64,000 nucleotides of DNA from assembly GCA_965275915.1 (NCBI GenBank), contig CBDHYI010000008.1:372001-436000 (forward strand). The letters are read 5' to 3'. The position numbers were made by a program, and so were the translations under genes. This DNA is from JBDWFY01 sp965275915. Lineage in GTDB: Bacteria; Pseudomonadota; Alphaproteobacteria; Rhizobiales; Stappiaceae. The notes under the pieces are model-generated. The model did not search any database, was not told where the DNA came from, and saw nothing but the letters and a program-made list of their open reading frames with translations. Each line of letters starts with the position of its first letter. Position 1 is the stretch's first letter. This document shows positions 36,514-43,982 of this stretch, piece after piece.

Positions 36514-36893
36514 TCGGCTGACGTTTGCTGATTCGGCGTCTCGACATCGCGGATTTATCAACAGGAAACGTGACGTTATTGCAACGCTCGGAGTGAAAGT
36601 GCTCGTCTGTGGCGGGAAGTGATGCGTGCCTAAAAAATATGCAACTGTTGCGTGAGCAGGGTTGAATATTTCGTTTTTGTGACGAGGGGAGGGGTTGCAG
36701 CTACGTAAGCTTTCTTTTTCAGCAGACGCAAAGAGTACTTTACGTAATTTAGCGACAAGAAGGATCGTTTGAACTCGATAGCCGGTTTATTTTTTTAGTT
36801 GAGAAGTGCGCTCTTCCTCCGTCTAATCTTCCGTAACGAGTGTTTTGAATGAACGCTCCGACTATTTGGATATGACTTTCGGGAGGGGAAAAC
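36514..36893 (+). promoter_or_regulatory. 380-bp AT-rich leader of the FadL gene with twin TACGTA motifs
   Basis: The stretch has no gene. It is richer in A and T than its surroundings. CTACGTAAG (TACGTA at 36702-36707) and the perfect palindrome TTACGTAA (36740-36747) lie about 38 bases apart and may be operator half-sites. GGGAGGGG at about 36882-36889 is the ribosome site of the next gene. Confidence 0.4.
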
Positions 36894-38186
36894 GTGAGGG
36901 CCACAACACTGAGGCGAAGCGGGCTTCTTATTTCATCCGCACTTGTGATGGCGCTTGTTGCCGAAAATGCACTTGCCGGCGCGTTCGCCCTTCGGGAGCA
37001 GAGTGCCTACTATCAGGGCCTGTCCTTCGCCGGTGACGCCACGACGGGACCGTCGATTTCCTCCATGTTTTGGAACCCCGCGACACTCACCGGAGCCGGA
37101 CCGGGTCTCACCTTCGAGGCGCATAACTCGTTTATCGTTCCGTATTCGGATATTGAGGGAACTTATTCCGGCAACGGAGGAGGATTGGCCCCAAGCACGG
37201 TTGGAAGCGGGGATATCGCTTCGGATGCTTGGATACCTGCCAGTTATGTGGCCTACGGAGTCACGGACGATATTGTTTTCGGCCTTGGCATCAATGCTCC
37301 ATATGGGCTCGCAACAAAGCCGGAACTGACTTGGGCCGGTCAGTATTACTCAAGATCGTCCGAAGTCTTTTCAATCAATGTTAATCCCTCGATCGCCTAC
37401 AAGATCAACGAGATGATTTCTGTCGGCGTGGGCTTGCAGGCACAATATATTCAGGTTCGATTGAAGACTGCGGATCCGTTTTCCGCCGGCGCATTCACCA
37501 ATGAAGTCAAAGGAGATGACATTGGATTCGGTGTGACCGCGGGCGTTACGGTGAAGCCGATTGAAGGCACGGAATTTGGACTTGGATTTCGATCTGCGGT
37601 TTGGCACCAACTTGAGGGAGATCTGATCCTGCCGAACGGTGTGCCCACTGCACCTTTGGCACCTGGGACCTACGGGATTGAGGCCAGTATTGCCACGCCT
37701 GAAATGGTCACTTTCTCGGTGAAACAGCGGATCACCGATAATATCCGGCTGCTGGGGTCAGTTGAATGGACGAACTGGAGCAGGCTCGGCACCATCGATG
37801 TCGACAGCACGGTCAATGGAGCGACTTTGACGGATTTGGCATTCAACTATGACGATGGCTGGTTTTTTGCGATTGGCGGCGAATACGATTGGAACGAGCA
37901 CCTGACTTTGCGGGCAGGTTTTGCCTATGAGCTCTCGCCGATCGACACGGAAATCCGCTCGACCCGGCTGCCGGACAACAACCGGTTCTGGTTGTCAGCC
38001 GGGCTTTCTTACAGCCCGATGGAAAACCTGACTCTCGATCTGGGGTACAGCCATATTATCCCCGAAGAAACGGACATAAATATTGTCTCCGGGCATCAGG
38101 ACTTTAATCCGCTCATCGGCTCCTATGTCGGCGATGTCACCAGCCACGTGGACATTGTCTCAGCATCGCTCCGGTATAAATTCTGA
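36894..38186 (+). CDS. fadL: FadL/TodX-family outer-membrane hydrophobic-compound channel
   Basis: The 430-residue beta-barrel carries a signal peptide (cleavage after NALA, about residue 28) and the FadL start GAFALREQSAYYQGLSFAGDA, where the N-terminal hatch lies. The MFWNPATL motif and many amphipathic strands follow, and it ends in the outer-membrane signature LRYKF with terminal Phe. It should let long-chain fatty acids or other hydrophobic compounds cross the outer membrane. It starts at GTG 36894 after GGGAGGGG. A strong terminator follows, so it is probably monocistronic. Confidence 0.9.
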   Translation: MRATTLRRSGLLISSALVMALVAENALAGAFALREQSAYYQGLSFAGDATTGPSISSMFWNPATLTGAGPGLTFEAHNSFIVPYSDIEGTYSGNGGGLAPSTVGSGDIASDAWIPASYVAYGVTDDIVFGLGINAPYGLATKPELTWAGQYYSRSSEVFSINVNPSIAYKINEMISVGVGLQAQYIQVRLKTADPFSAGAFTNEVKGDDIGFGVTAGVTVKPIEGTEFGLGFRSAVWHQLEGDLILPNGVPTAPLAPGTYGIEASIATPEMVTFSVKQRITDNIRLLGSVEWTNWSRLGTIDVDSTVNGATLTDLAFNYDDGWFFAIGGEYDWNEHLTLRAGFAYELSPIDTEIRSTRLPDNNRFWLSAGLSYSPMENLTLDLGYSHIIPEETDINIVSGHQDFNPLIGSYVGDVTSHVDIVSASLRYKF

Positions 38187-38208
38187 TCTGAGACCGGTCT
38201 GAAGACAA

Positions 38209-38245
38209 AGCCGGGCAAACCTTCGAAGGTTTGCCCGGCTTTTTT
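38209..38245 (+). terminator. Rho-independent terminator of fadL
   Basis: AGCCGGGCAAACC and GGTTTGCCCGGCT form a perfect 13-base stem around a TTCGAA loop centred at about 38224, followed by six T residues. It lies 22 bases after the FadL stop. Confidence 0.93.
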
Positions 38246-38255
38246 ATTTGGCCAT

Positions 38256-38268
38256 GGTCCTGAGCCTA
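38256..38268. repeat. Solo family-A repeat end
   Basis: GGTCCTGAGCCTA is identical to the right terminus (with TA) of the family-A elements at 3949 and 33224. No matching left end is found within 300 bases. It overlaps the stop codon of the SDR gene on the minus strand and lies just behind the FadL terminator. It is either a deletion remnant or a chance 13-base match. Confidence 0.5.
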
Positions 38269-39045
38269 AAACGCACCCGCAAACAGGCCGCCGTCGATCA
38301 GAAAATTCTGTCCCGTTATATAGCCGGTATGGGTAGACGCCAGAAAAGCGCAGAGCTGGCCGAACTCGTCAGCCTGCCCGAACCGCCCGGCGGGGATTTC
38401 CTCCGCCTGTTCCTTGCGGATTGCCTCGATGCTGGCTCCCGTCGCTTCAGCCGCCCGTTCAAATCCGCCACGCAATCTGTCCGTGTCCATTTTACCGGGC
38501 AGGATATGGTTCACGGTTACGTTTTTGTGAGCATAGTCGCGACAGACACCGGCCATGAAGGCGGTGAGACCGGCGCGCGCGCCGCTTGACAGGTCGAGGC
38601 CCGAAATGGGCATTTTCACGGAAATGGACGTGATGTTGATTATGCGCCCGAATGCGCGGTCGGCCATCCCGTCGATCACGGCTTTGGTCAATTCGATTGG
38701 CGTGACCATGTTCTGCACGACCCCGTCGAGAATATTTTCCCGGTTCAGGTCACGGAAGTCGCGGCGGGGCGGTCCGCCATTATTGTTGATGAGAATATCC
38801 GGGTCCGGACAGGCCTCAAGCAGTTTCGCCTGGCCTTCCGGTGTCGAAACATCGGCGGCAACGGCCGTGACCCTGGCGCCCGTGGATGACTTTATCGCGG
38901 CGGCGGCCTGCTCAAGTCGGTTCTGATCAAGGCCGTTCACAACAATGTCGCAGCCCGCTTCCGCAAGCGCCTGGGCACATCCCCGTCCAAGGCCGCGGCT
39001 TGAGGCGCATATGACGGCCTTCTTTCCGGCAATTCCAAGATCCAT
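38266..39045 (-). CDS. Atypical short-chain dehydrogenase/reductase without the YxxxK motif
   Basis: The 259-residue Rossmann-fold protein has the nucleotide motif ASSRGLGRG (residues 14-22) and the NNNGG segment (88-92) of classical SDRs. At the active site, serine 140 in NITS is followed at the spacing of the usual Tyr and Lys by Ser153 and Arg157 (SSGAR), so the proton donor Tyr and the Lys are missing. Related alphaproteobacterial proteins share LSNGAR here, so this is a subfamily trait more than a mutation. The substrate is unknown. Its TAG stop lies in the solo family-A repeat end. Confidence 0.8.
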   Translation of the reverse strand: MDLGIAGKKAVICASSRGLGRGCAQALAEAGCDIVVNGLDQNRLEQAAAAIKSSTGARVTAVAADVSTPEGQAKLLEACPDPDILINNNGGPPRRDFRDLNRENILDGVVQNMVTPIELTKAVIDGMADRAFGRIINITSISVKMPISGLDLSSGARAGLTAFMAGVCRDYAHKNVTVNHILPGKMDTDRLRGGFERAAEATGASIEAIRKEQAEEIPAGRFGQADEFGQLCAFLASTHTGYITGQNFLIDGGLFAGAF

Positions 39046-39388
39046 TCTGTCCTCCCGCTCCGATTAACTTAGCCGGGTATTTTCTGCTTTTCGTGATGAT
39101 TGGCTACTTCAATTGTGCGTTTAATATCACTATCCTAGGAATAATGGCAGCGAAACCTCTGCGGTAAAAGAGTTTATGATTTTGTCACAATAGTGAGATG
39201 TGAATCGCGCTAATGCACAGGCAGCTTCACACTTAATCCTGCGGTGATCGGCAGAGTTGCATAATCGGTCTGGTCGATAACAATCGCGCGACAGGATTAT
39301 GCGTCGACGATTTGATTTGAAGCGACGGCTGTTCGGCGGGGACCGCGACCCCGAACGGGATGCTTCAGCGGCATATGGAGAGCATGAA
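39046..39388. other. Spacer and promoter region before plcP
   Basis: This gap separates the divergent SDR and plcP genes. A Pho-regulated promoter is expected for plcP-agt. I see one TTGTCAC (39182-39188), similar to a PHO-box half, but no convincing second half at the right spacing. If plcP starts at the ATG at 39299, the last 90 bases are coding. Confidence 0.4.
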
Positions 39389-40189
39389 ATGGCTCCTCGA
39401 ACCGAAAAACGGAAATTCAGAGCGCTGTTCCTGTCCGACATCCATCTGGGCACCCGTGGATGTCAGGCCGAACTGCTGATCGATTTTCTGCGTTATAACG
39501 ATGCAGACACGATCTACCTCGTTGGCGATATTGTCGACGGCTGGCGCTTAAAGCGGTCCTGGTATTGGCCGCAGACCCACAATGATGTGGTTCAGAAGCT
39601 GCTTCGAAAAGGGCGAAAAGGCGCGCGCATCATCTACCTGCCCGGCAATCACGATGAGTTCCTGCGTGATTATGACGATACACAGTTCGGTATTGTGGAA
39701 ATCAAGGATACCGTCATTCACGAAACCGCGGACGGCAAGCGTTACCTGATCATTCATGGCGATCAGTTCGATGTCGTCGTCCGGCACGCCAAGTGGCTCG
39801 CCTTCTTCGGTGACTGGGCTTATGTGACGGCGCTGGGCGTTAACACCTGGCTGAACATTGTCCGGCGGAAGCTCGGCTTCTCATACTGGTCGCTTTCGGC
39901 CTGGGCGAAACTGAAGGTCAAGAATGCCGTCAACTTTATCGGCAAGTTCGAACAGGCGCTGACCAGCGAAGCGTCCCGTCGCGAAGTGGACGGCGTTATT
40001 TGCGGCCACATCCACCATGCTGCCAATCACCACGACTTCGGACTGAACTACATCAATACCGGCGACTGGGTTGAGAGCTGTACGGCTGTGGTTGAAAATC
40101 ACGACGGCTCTTTTGAGATCATCACCTGGACGGAAACGGCGAAAGACAATCAAGTCGTGAAATTACCCGGTCGGCAAGCTGCCGCATGA
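39389..40189 (+). CDS. plcP: Metallophosphoesterase, PlcP-type phospholipase C of phosphate stress
   Basis: The 266-residue calcineurin-like phosphoesterase has all metal-binding blocks: FLSDIHLGTRG, VGDIVDGW, LPGNHDE, IIHGDQFD and CGHIHHA. It resembles LpxH-type proteins. The neighbour fixes a better call: plcP-agt is the lipid-remodelling pair in rhizobia and marine alphaproteobacteria, where PlcP strips phosphate head groups from phospholipids to give diacylglycerol. I chose ATG 39389 (ATGGAGAGC upstream); ATG 39299 would add a basic 30-residue extension. Its stop overlaps the agt start (ATGA). Confidence 0.75.
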   Translation: MAPRTEKRKFRALFLSDIHLGTRGCQAELLIDFLRYNDADTIYLVGDIVDGWRLKRSWYWPQTHNDVVQKLLRKGRKGARIIYLPGNHDEFLRDYDDTQFGIVEIKDTVIHETADGKRYLIIHGDQFDVVVRHAKWLAFFGDWAYVTALGVNTWLNIVRRKLGFSYWSLSAWAKLKVKNAVNFIGKFEQALTSEASRREVDGVICGHIHHAANHHDFGLNYINTGDWVESCTAVVENHDGSFEIITWTETAKDNQVVKLPGRQAAA

Positions 40190-41214
40190 GCAGACTTTTG
40201 ATTGTTTCGGATGCCTGGCATCCGCAGATCAACGGTGTCGTTCGATCGCTGGGAATGACGGCTGCGGAATTGGGAAAACTGGGGCTCACTGTCGATTTTT
40301 TGACACCGCAATCGTTTCGGACGATGCCGTGCCCCACCTATCCGGAAATACGGCTGTCCATCACGTCGCCCGGGCGTGTTCGACGGATGATTGCCGAACA
40401 TCAGCCGGACTATCTTCACCTTGCGACCGAGGGACCGCTGGGTCTTATGGGGCGTCGTGCGGCCGGTAAGCTGGGAATGAACTATACAACCAGTTACCAC
40501 ACCCGCTTCCCGGAATATGTCTCTGCCCGCTTTCCCGTGCCTGAAAGTTGGATGTATGCCTGGATGCGGCGCTTTCACAATGGCGGTGTCGCCTGCATGG
40601 TGGCGACCGATTCCCTGAAAGACGATCTTGCGGCGCGCGGGTTCAACAATCTCTGTAAGTGGTCTCGGGGTGTGGACCATACCCTGTTCAAGCCTGGTAC
40701 GGCACGCCTGTTCGACCATCTGCCCGGGCCGATTTTTCTTCATATCGGCCGGATTGCCGTTGAAAAGAATATCGAAGCCTTCCTGAAACTGGACCTGCCG
40801 GGCTCGAAAGTCGTTGTCGGCGACGGGCCGCAATTGGCTTCGCTCAAGACAGACTATCCGGACGTTGTCTTTACCGGCGCAAAAAAGGGCGAAGAGCTGG
40901 CCCGGCACTATGCATCCGGCGATGTTTTCGTGTTTCCCAGTCTTACCGACACGTTCGGCAACGTGCTGCTTGAGGCAATTGCCTGCGGCGTGCCTGTTGC
41001 CGCCTATCCCGTGACCGGCCCGCTGGATGTCATTGGAGGCACCGGCGCCGGCATCATCGACGAAGATCTTCAAAAGGCTGCGCTGGCCGCCCTTGAAATT
41101 TCACGGGAGCATTGCAGGGAAGTGGCGCTCGGATTTTCCTGGGAAGCGAGCGCACGCCAGTTTCTGAACAACATAATGGCAGGAAATAAGCAATCTGCAT
41201 GCAGTGCCGCGTAA
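40186..41214 (+). CDS. agt: Diacylglycerol glycosyltransferase (Agt-type, GT4)
   Basis: The 342-residue GT4 glycosyltransferase begins LLIVSDAWHPQINGVVRSL, like glycolipid-forming enzymes of the SqdX/Agt group. It has YHTRFPEY, a glycine-rich HIGRIAVEKNIEAFL at the second domain, and FPSLTDTFGNVLLEA in place of the usual E-x7-E (here D-x7-E). Agt adds glucose or glucuronate to the diacylglycerol released by PlcP, replacing phospholipids when phosphate is scarce. It overlaps plcP by four bases. Donor sugar cannot be told from sequence. Confidence 0.75.
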   Translation: MSRLLIVSDAWHPQINGVVRSLGMTAAELGKLGLTVDFLTPQSFRTMPCPTYPEIRLSITSPGRVRRMIAEHQPDYLHLATEGPLGLMGRRAAGKLGMNYTTSYHTRFPEYVSARFPVPESWMYAWMRRFHNGGVACMVATDSLKDDLAARGFNNLCKWSRGVDHTLFKPGTARLFDHLPGPIFLHIGRIAVEKNIEAFLKLDLPGSKVVVGDGPQLASLKTDYPDVVFTGAKKGEELARHYASGDVFVFPSLTDTFGNVLLEAIACGVPVAAYPVTGPLDVIGGTGAGIIDEDLQKAALAALEISREHCREVALGFSWEASARQFLNNIMAGNKQSACSAA

Positions 41215-41303
41215 GACAGGCATGGATTTTTTACAGGGCCGTCTGCTATCGAAAGTGATCAGAGGAAATTTGAAAGGTGCTGTGTTGCACCCAAAGAGTC
41301 GCC

Positions 41304-42317
41304 ATGACCGAAGTGAACCCCTTGCCGGAACCAGTTTTTGCGGATGTCTTGCAGGCAGCCGAACGTCTTGACCCGGTCGCAAATCGAACGCCGCTGCTGA
41401 ATTTCCACGTGCTGGACGACAACGTTGGCGGAAGAGTTTTTCTCAAGGCGGAATCGATGCAGCGAACCGGATCCTTCAAATTCCGCGGCGCCTATAACCG
41501 CCTGTCCATGATTCCACCACAGGAGCGTGAAAGGGGCGTCGTTGCCTGCTCTTCCGGTAATCACGCGCAAGGTGTGGCGCTGGCTGCAAAACTGCTCGGA
41601 ATGCGCGCGCGGATTGTCATGCCCTCCGACGCGCCGGAGATCAAGAAGCAACGGACGGAGGCAGACGGCGCGGAGATCATTCTGTATGATCGCGAAACCG
41701 AAGACCGCGAAGCGATTGCAGCGGAAATCTGCCGGCAGTCCGGGGCAACCTTTGTGCAGCCCTACAACGATCCCGGTGTGATTGCCGGGCAGGGAACGTC
41801 GGCGCTGGAAGCGTTTGATCAACTTGAGAAACTGGGCCTGTCGGCGGACAATTATCTGGTCTGCACCGGTGGCGGCGGTCTGACTGCCGGGTCGGCGCTG
41901 TCCCTTCAGGCCAGGAGCCCGTCCACCTGTTTCTTTACGGTCGAACCGGAAGGTTTTGACGATCATGCCCGTTCGTTTCAAAGCGGCAGGCGCGAGAAGA
42001 ATGAACGGGCGGGAGGATCGGTTTGCGATGCATTGCTTGCCCCGACCCCGGGCTCTCTCGGTTTTCCGATCAACAAAGGCTGCGTTGAGGAGGGCCTTGT
42101 CGTCAGCGACGAAGAGGCGATGGCGGCCGTGGCTTTTGCCTTTCAGGAACTCAAACTTGTTCTTGAGCCCGGTGGAGCGGTGGCACTGGCCGCCCTTTTG
42201 TTCCGCAAAATCGACGTCACCGGACAGACCAGTATTGCGGTCCTGTCCGGTGGAAATGTCGACGGAGATATTTTGATGAGGTGCCTTCAGGCTGACTCTA
42301 ATAGGCCGCTGTTATAA
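41304..42317 (+). CDS. PLP-dependent threonine/serine dehydratase (or serine racemase)
   Basis: The 337-residue fold-type II PLP enzyme has the cofactor lysine K59 in RTGSFKFRGA, the SSGNHAQGVA loop and the phosphate-binding GGGGLTAG. There is no C-terminal ACT domain, so it is of the catabolic or racemase-like class, not allosteric IlvA. The ATG at 41304 is used; CAAAGAG precedes it weakly. It converges on a RidA gene with a 20-base overlap. RidA removes the reactive enamine/imine these enzymes release, supporting dehydratase activity. Confidence 0.85.
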   Translation: MTEVNPLPEPVFADVLQAAERLDPVANRTPLLNFHVLDDNVGGRVFLKAESMQRTGSFKFRGAYNRLSMIPPQERERGVVACSSGNHAQGVALAAKLLGMRARIVMPSDAPEIKKQRTEADGAEIILYDRETEDREAIAAEICRQSGATFVQPYNDPGVIAGQGTSALEAFDQLEKLGLSADNYLVCTGGGGLTAGSALSLQARSPSTCFFTVEPEGFDDHARSFQSGRREKNERAGGSVCDALLAPTPGSLGFPINKGCVEEGLVVSDEEAMAAVAFAFQELKLVLEPGGAVALAALLFRKIDVTGQTSIAVLSGGNVDGDILMRCLQADSNRPLL

Positions 42318-42639
42318 TGATCTCAACGTAAAAACCGGGGCGGGCCAGTTTCGCTTCGCCGCAGGCGCGCGCGGGGGCGGAGCCCTCCGGCACCCAGTCA
42401 TCCCACACCTGGTTCATTTCCTCAAAATAGGACATATCCGACAGCCAGATCACGGCTTGCAGTATTTTGTCGTTTGACGAGCCGGCGCGCTCCAGAAGCG
42501 CCTCGATCTTCTCCAGGCACTGACCGGTTTGCTGGGCGACACTGTCACCGGCTGTCCCGACCTGTCCGGCCAGATACACCACGCCGTTGTGTTTCACAAT
42601 CTGGCTCATGCGCCCGCCAACATCCATACGTTCGATCAC
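42298..42639 (-). CDS. RidA-family enamine/imine deaminase
   Basis: The 113-residue Rid/YjgF/UK114 protein hydrolyses 2-aminoacrylate-type intermediates to 2-oxo acids. It has the family core VYLAGQVG near residue 23 and the arginine-containing PARACGEAKLARPGFYVEI where the substrate carboxylate binds. GTG 42639 is chosen because AAGGAGG lies five bases upstream; a TTG at 42654 lies before that site. Its 3' end overlaps that of the PLP dehydratase. Confidence 0.85.
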   Translation of the reverse strand: MIERMDVGGRMSQIVKHNGVVYLAGQVGTAGDSVAQQTGQCLEKIEALLERAGSSNDKILQAVIWLSDMSYFEEMNQVWDDWVPEGSAPARACGEAKLARPGFYVEIIITAAY

Positions 42640-42698
42640 GGCTGCCTCCTTCAATGTGCGTGTTGAGGTAATGTTCTTATCATCATGTGTCGTGAGGT

Positions 42699-43298
42699 CT
42701 ATCGGGACCTCGCACCGTAATTTCCCATAAACATTGCCACGGAAGACTCGATGACTTTTTCCATCTCGGCCCGGGAAAGCGTCTTTCCGGTCGGCAAAAC
42801 AGACCAGAACGCCTGGGATTTAATCAGGCCCAGAAATTGTGCTGCGGCGACTCTGGCATCGGGAACCTTAATGGCCCCGCCCAGGTGTGCTGCTTCAATG
42901 AATGTCTGGAAGCAGAGTATCTTGTCAAAGCGCCGGTTCATCTCCGCGGCGAATTCCGGATCGCGAATGGATTCGCCGACCAGCATGCGCGCAAGATTCA
43001 TGAACTCGCTGGACATCAGAAGATGACCTTCCGCCCAGGCCAGTTTGCGGAGCTGCGGTTCAAAGGGTTCGTCCGGATCATAGTCGATGTCGGTCGCTTC
43101 GCTGAACGACGACACCACCCGGTCGATAATGGATCGGAACAGGGCTTCCTTGCTTTGGAAATGGCAATAGACGGTGCGTTTGGACACACCGGCCCCGTCG
43201 GCGATCCGATCCATGCTGGCACCGGCAAATCCTTTGTCCTGAAACTCTCCGACAGCGGCCCTGACAATCTGCCGGCGCTTTTCACTTTCTACGCGCAA
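42699..43298 (-). CDS. TetR/AcrR-family repressor of the divergent molybdenum hydroxylase
   Basis: The 199-residue regulator has a canonical TetR DNA-binding domain: RRQIVRAAVGEFQDKGFAGASMDRIADGAGVSKRTVYCHFQSKEALF (about 8-55). Its effector domain is like that of the TetR_C_7/AefR group (C-terminal AAQFLGLIKSQAFWSVL). The start is apparently TTG 43298 with AGGAAAG eight bases upstream. It diverges from the 2Fe-2S subunit gene. Two identical-type palindromes (GTAAACT-N4-AGTTTAC) in the 219-bp gap are very likely its operators. Confidence 0.85.
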   Translation of the reverse strand: MRVESEKRRQIVRAAVGEFQDKGFAGASMDRIADGAGVSKRTVYCHFQSKEALFRSIIDRVVSSFSEATDIDYDPDEPFEPQLRKLAWAEGHLLMSSEFMNLARMLVGESIRDPEFAAEMNRRFDKILCFQTFIEAAHLGGAIKVPDARVAAAQFLGLIKSQAFWSVLPTGKTLSRAEMEKVIESSVAMFMGNYGARSR

Positions 43299-43350
43299 TG
43301 AACCACTTTCCTGTTCGCCTCAGTTTGCGTCCGGTCAAATAGCAGACAAG

Positions 43351-43368
43351 GTAAACTTATCAGTTTAC
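43351..43368. promoter_or_regulatory. TetR operator 1 (GTAAACT-N4-AGTTTAC)
   Basis: GTAAACTTATCAGTTTAC is a perfect 7+4+7 inverted repeat. The same arms recur at 43390. It lies 53 bases upstream of the TetR start codon. The centre-to-centre distance of the two sites is 39 bases. Confidence 0.8.
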
Positions 43369-43389
43369 ATACGCTCAAAGGCGATGTAT

Positions 43390-43407
43390 GTAAACTGTGT
43401 AGTTTAC
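43390..43407. promoter_or_regulatory. TetR operator 2 (GTAAACT-N4-AGTTTAC)
   Basis: GTAAACTGTGTAGTTTAC is the second perfect 7+4+7 palindrome with identical arms and a different four-base spacer (GTGT versus TATC). Conservation of arms but not spacer indicates selection for protein binding. It is placed to cover the promoter of the iorA-like gene. Confidence 0.8.
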
Positions 43408-43517
43408 CTAATGCGGCGGCCGCTTCCCAGGGACATCAGGATTGCATTGGTCCACCAACCGCTTAACCCGGCGCCCCGCACAACTGTTCATGCAGCTTCA
43501 GTCAGAGAGTTGTCAAC

Positions 43518-43979
43518 ATGGCTATTGATCTCAAAATTAACGGAAAAAACCGGCAGGTTGAAGCCGAGCCCGGTACGCCTCTTTTGTGGGTTATCCGGGA
43601 CGAGCTTGAGCTGACCGGTACGAAATTCGGTTGCGGTGTCGCCTCCTGCGGCGCCTGCACGGTGCATGTGGACGGGGAGCCCACCCGGTCCTGCGTTACG
43701 CTGGTCGAGGATGTTGAAGGCAGCGATATCCAGACAATTGAAGGCCTTGAGGGGGCCGTCGCCAAGGCGGTTCAGGATGCCTGGAACGAACTCGATGTCG
43801 TTCAGTGCGGCTATTGCCAGTCCGGACAGATCATGTCGGCCGTCGGGCTTCTGACCGACAATCCAAATCCGTCAGATGCGGATATTGACGATTACATGAG
43901 CGGCAACGCCTGCCGGTGTGCGACTTACAAGCGCATTCGTGCGGCCATCCATCATGCAGCCGGTACGTTGGAGGGTTAA
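43518..43979 (+). CDS. 2Fe-2S subunit of an IorAB-type molybdenum hydroxylase
   Basis: The 153-residue small subunit has the plant-ferredoxin cluster cysteines C39, C44, C47 and C59 (FGCGVASCGACTVH...SC) and the second cluster set C97, C100, C132 and C134 (QCGYCQSGQ...CRC). It resembles IorA of isoquinoline 1-oxidoreductase and the small subunits of related aldehyde dehydrogenases. It is followed three bases later by the catalytic subunit. Transcription is probably repressed by the divergent TetR protein. Confidence 0.88.
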   Translation: MAIDLKINGKNRQVEAEPGTPLLWVIRDELELTGTKFGCGVASCGACTVHVDGEPTRSCVTLVEDVEGSDIQTIEGLEGAVAKAVQDAWNELDVVQCGYCQSGQIMSAVGLLTDNPNPSDADIDDYMSGNACRCATYKRIRAAIHHAAGTLEG

Positions 43980-43982
43980 GTC

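Noticed and set aside
39175..39200. Possible PHO box (TTGTCAC) before plcP.
   Set aside because: Only one half-site was seen; the second is not at the expected 11-base distance. A matrix scan is needed.
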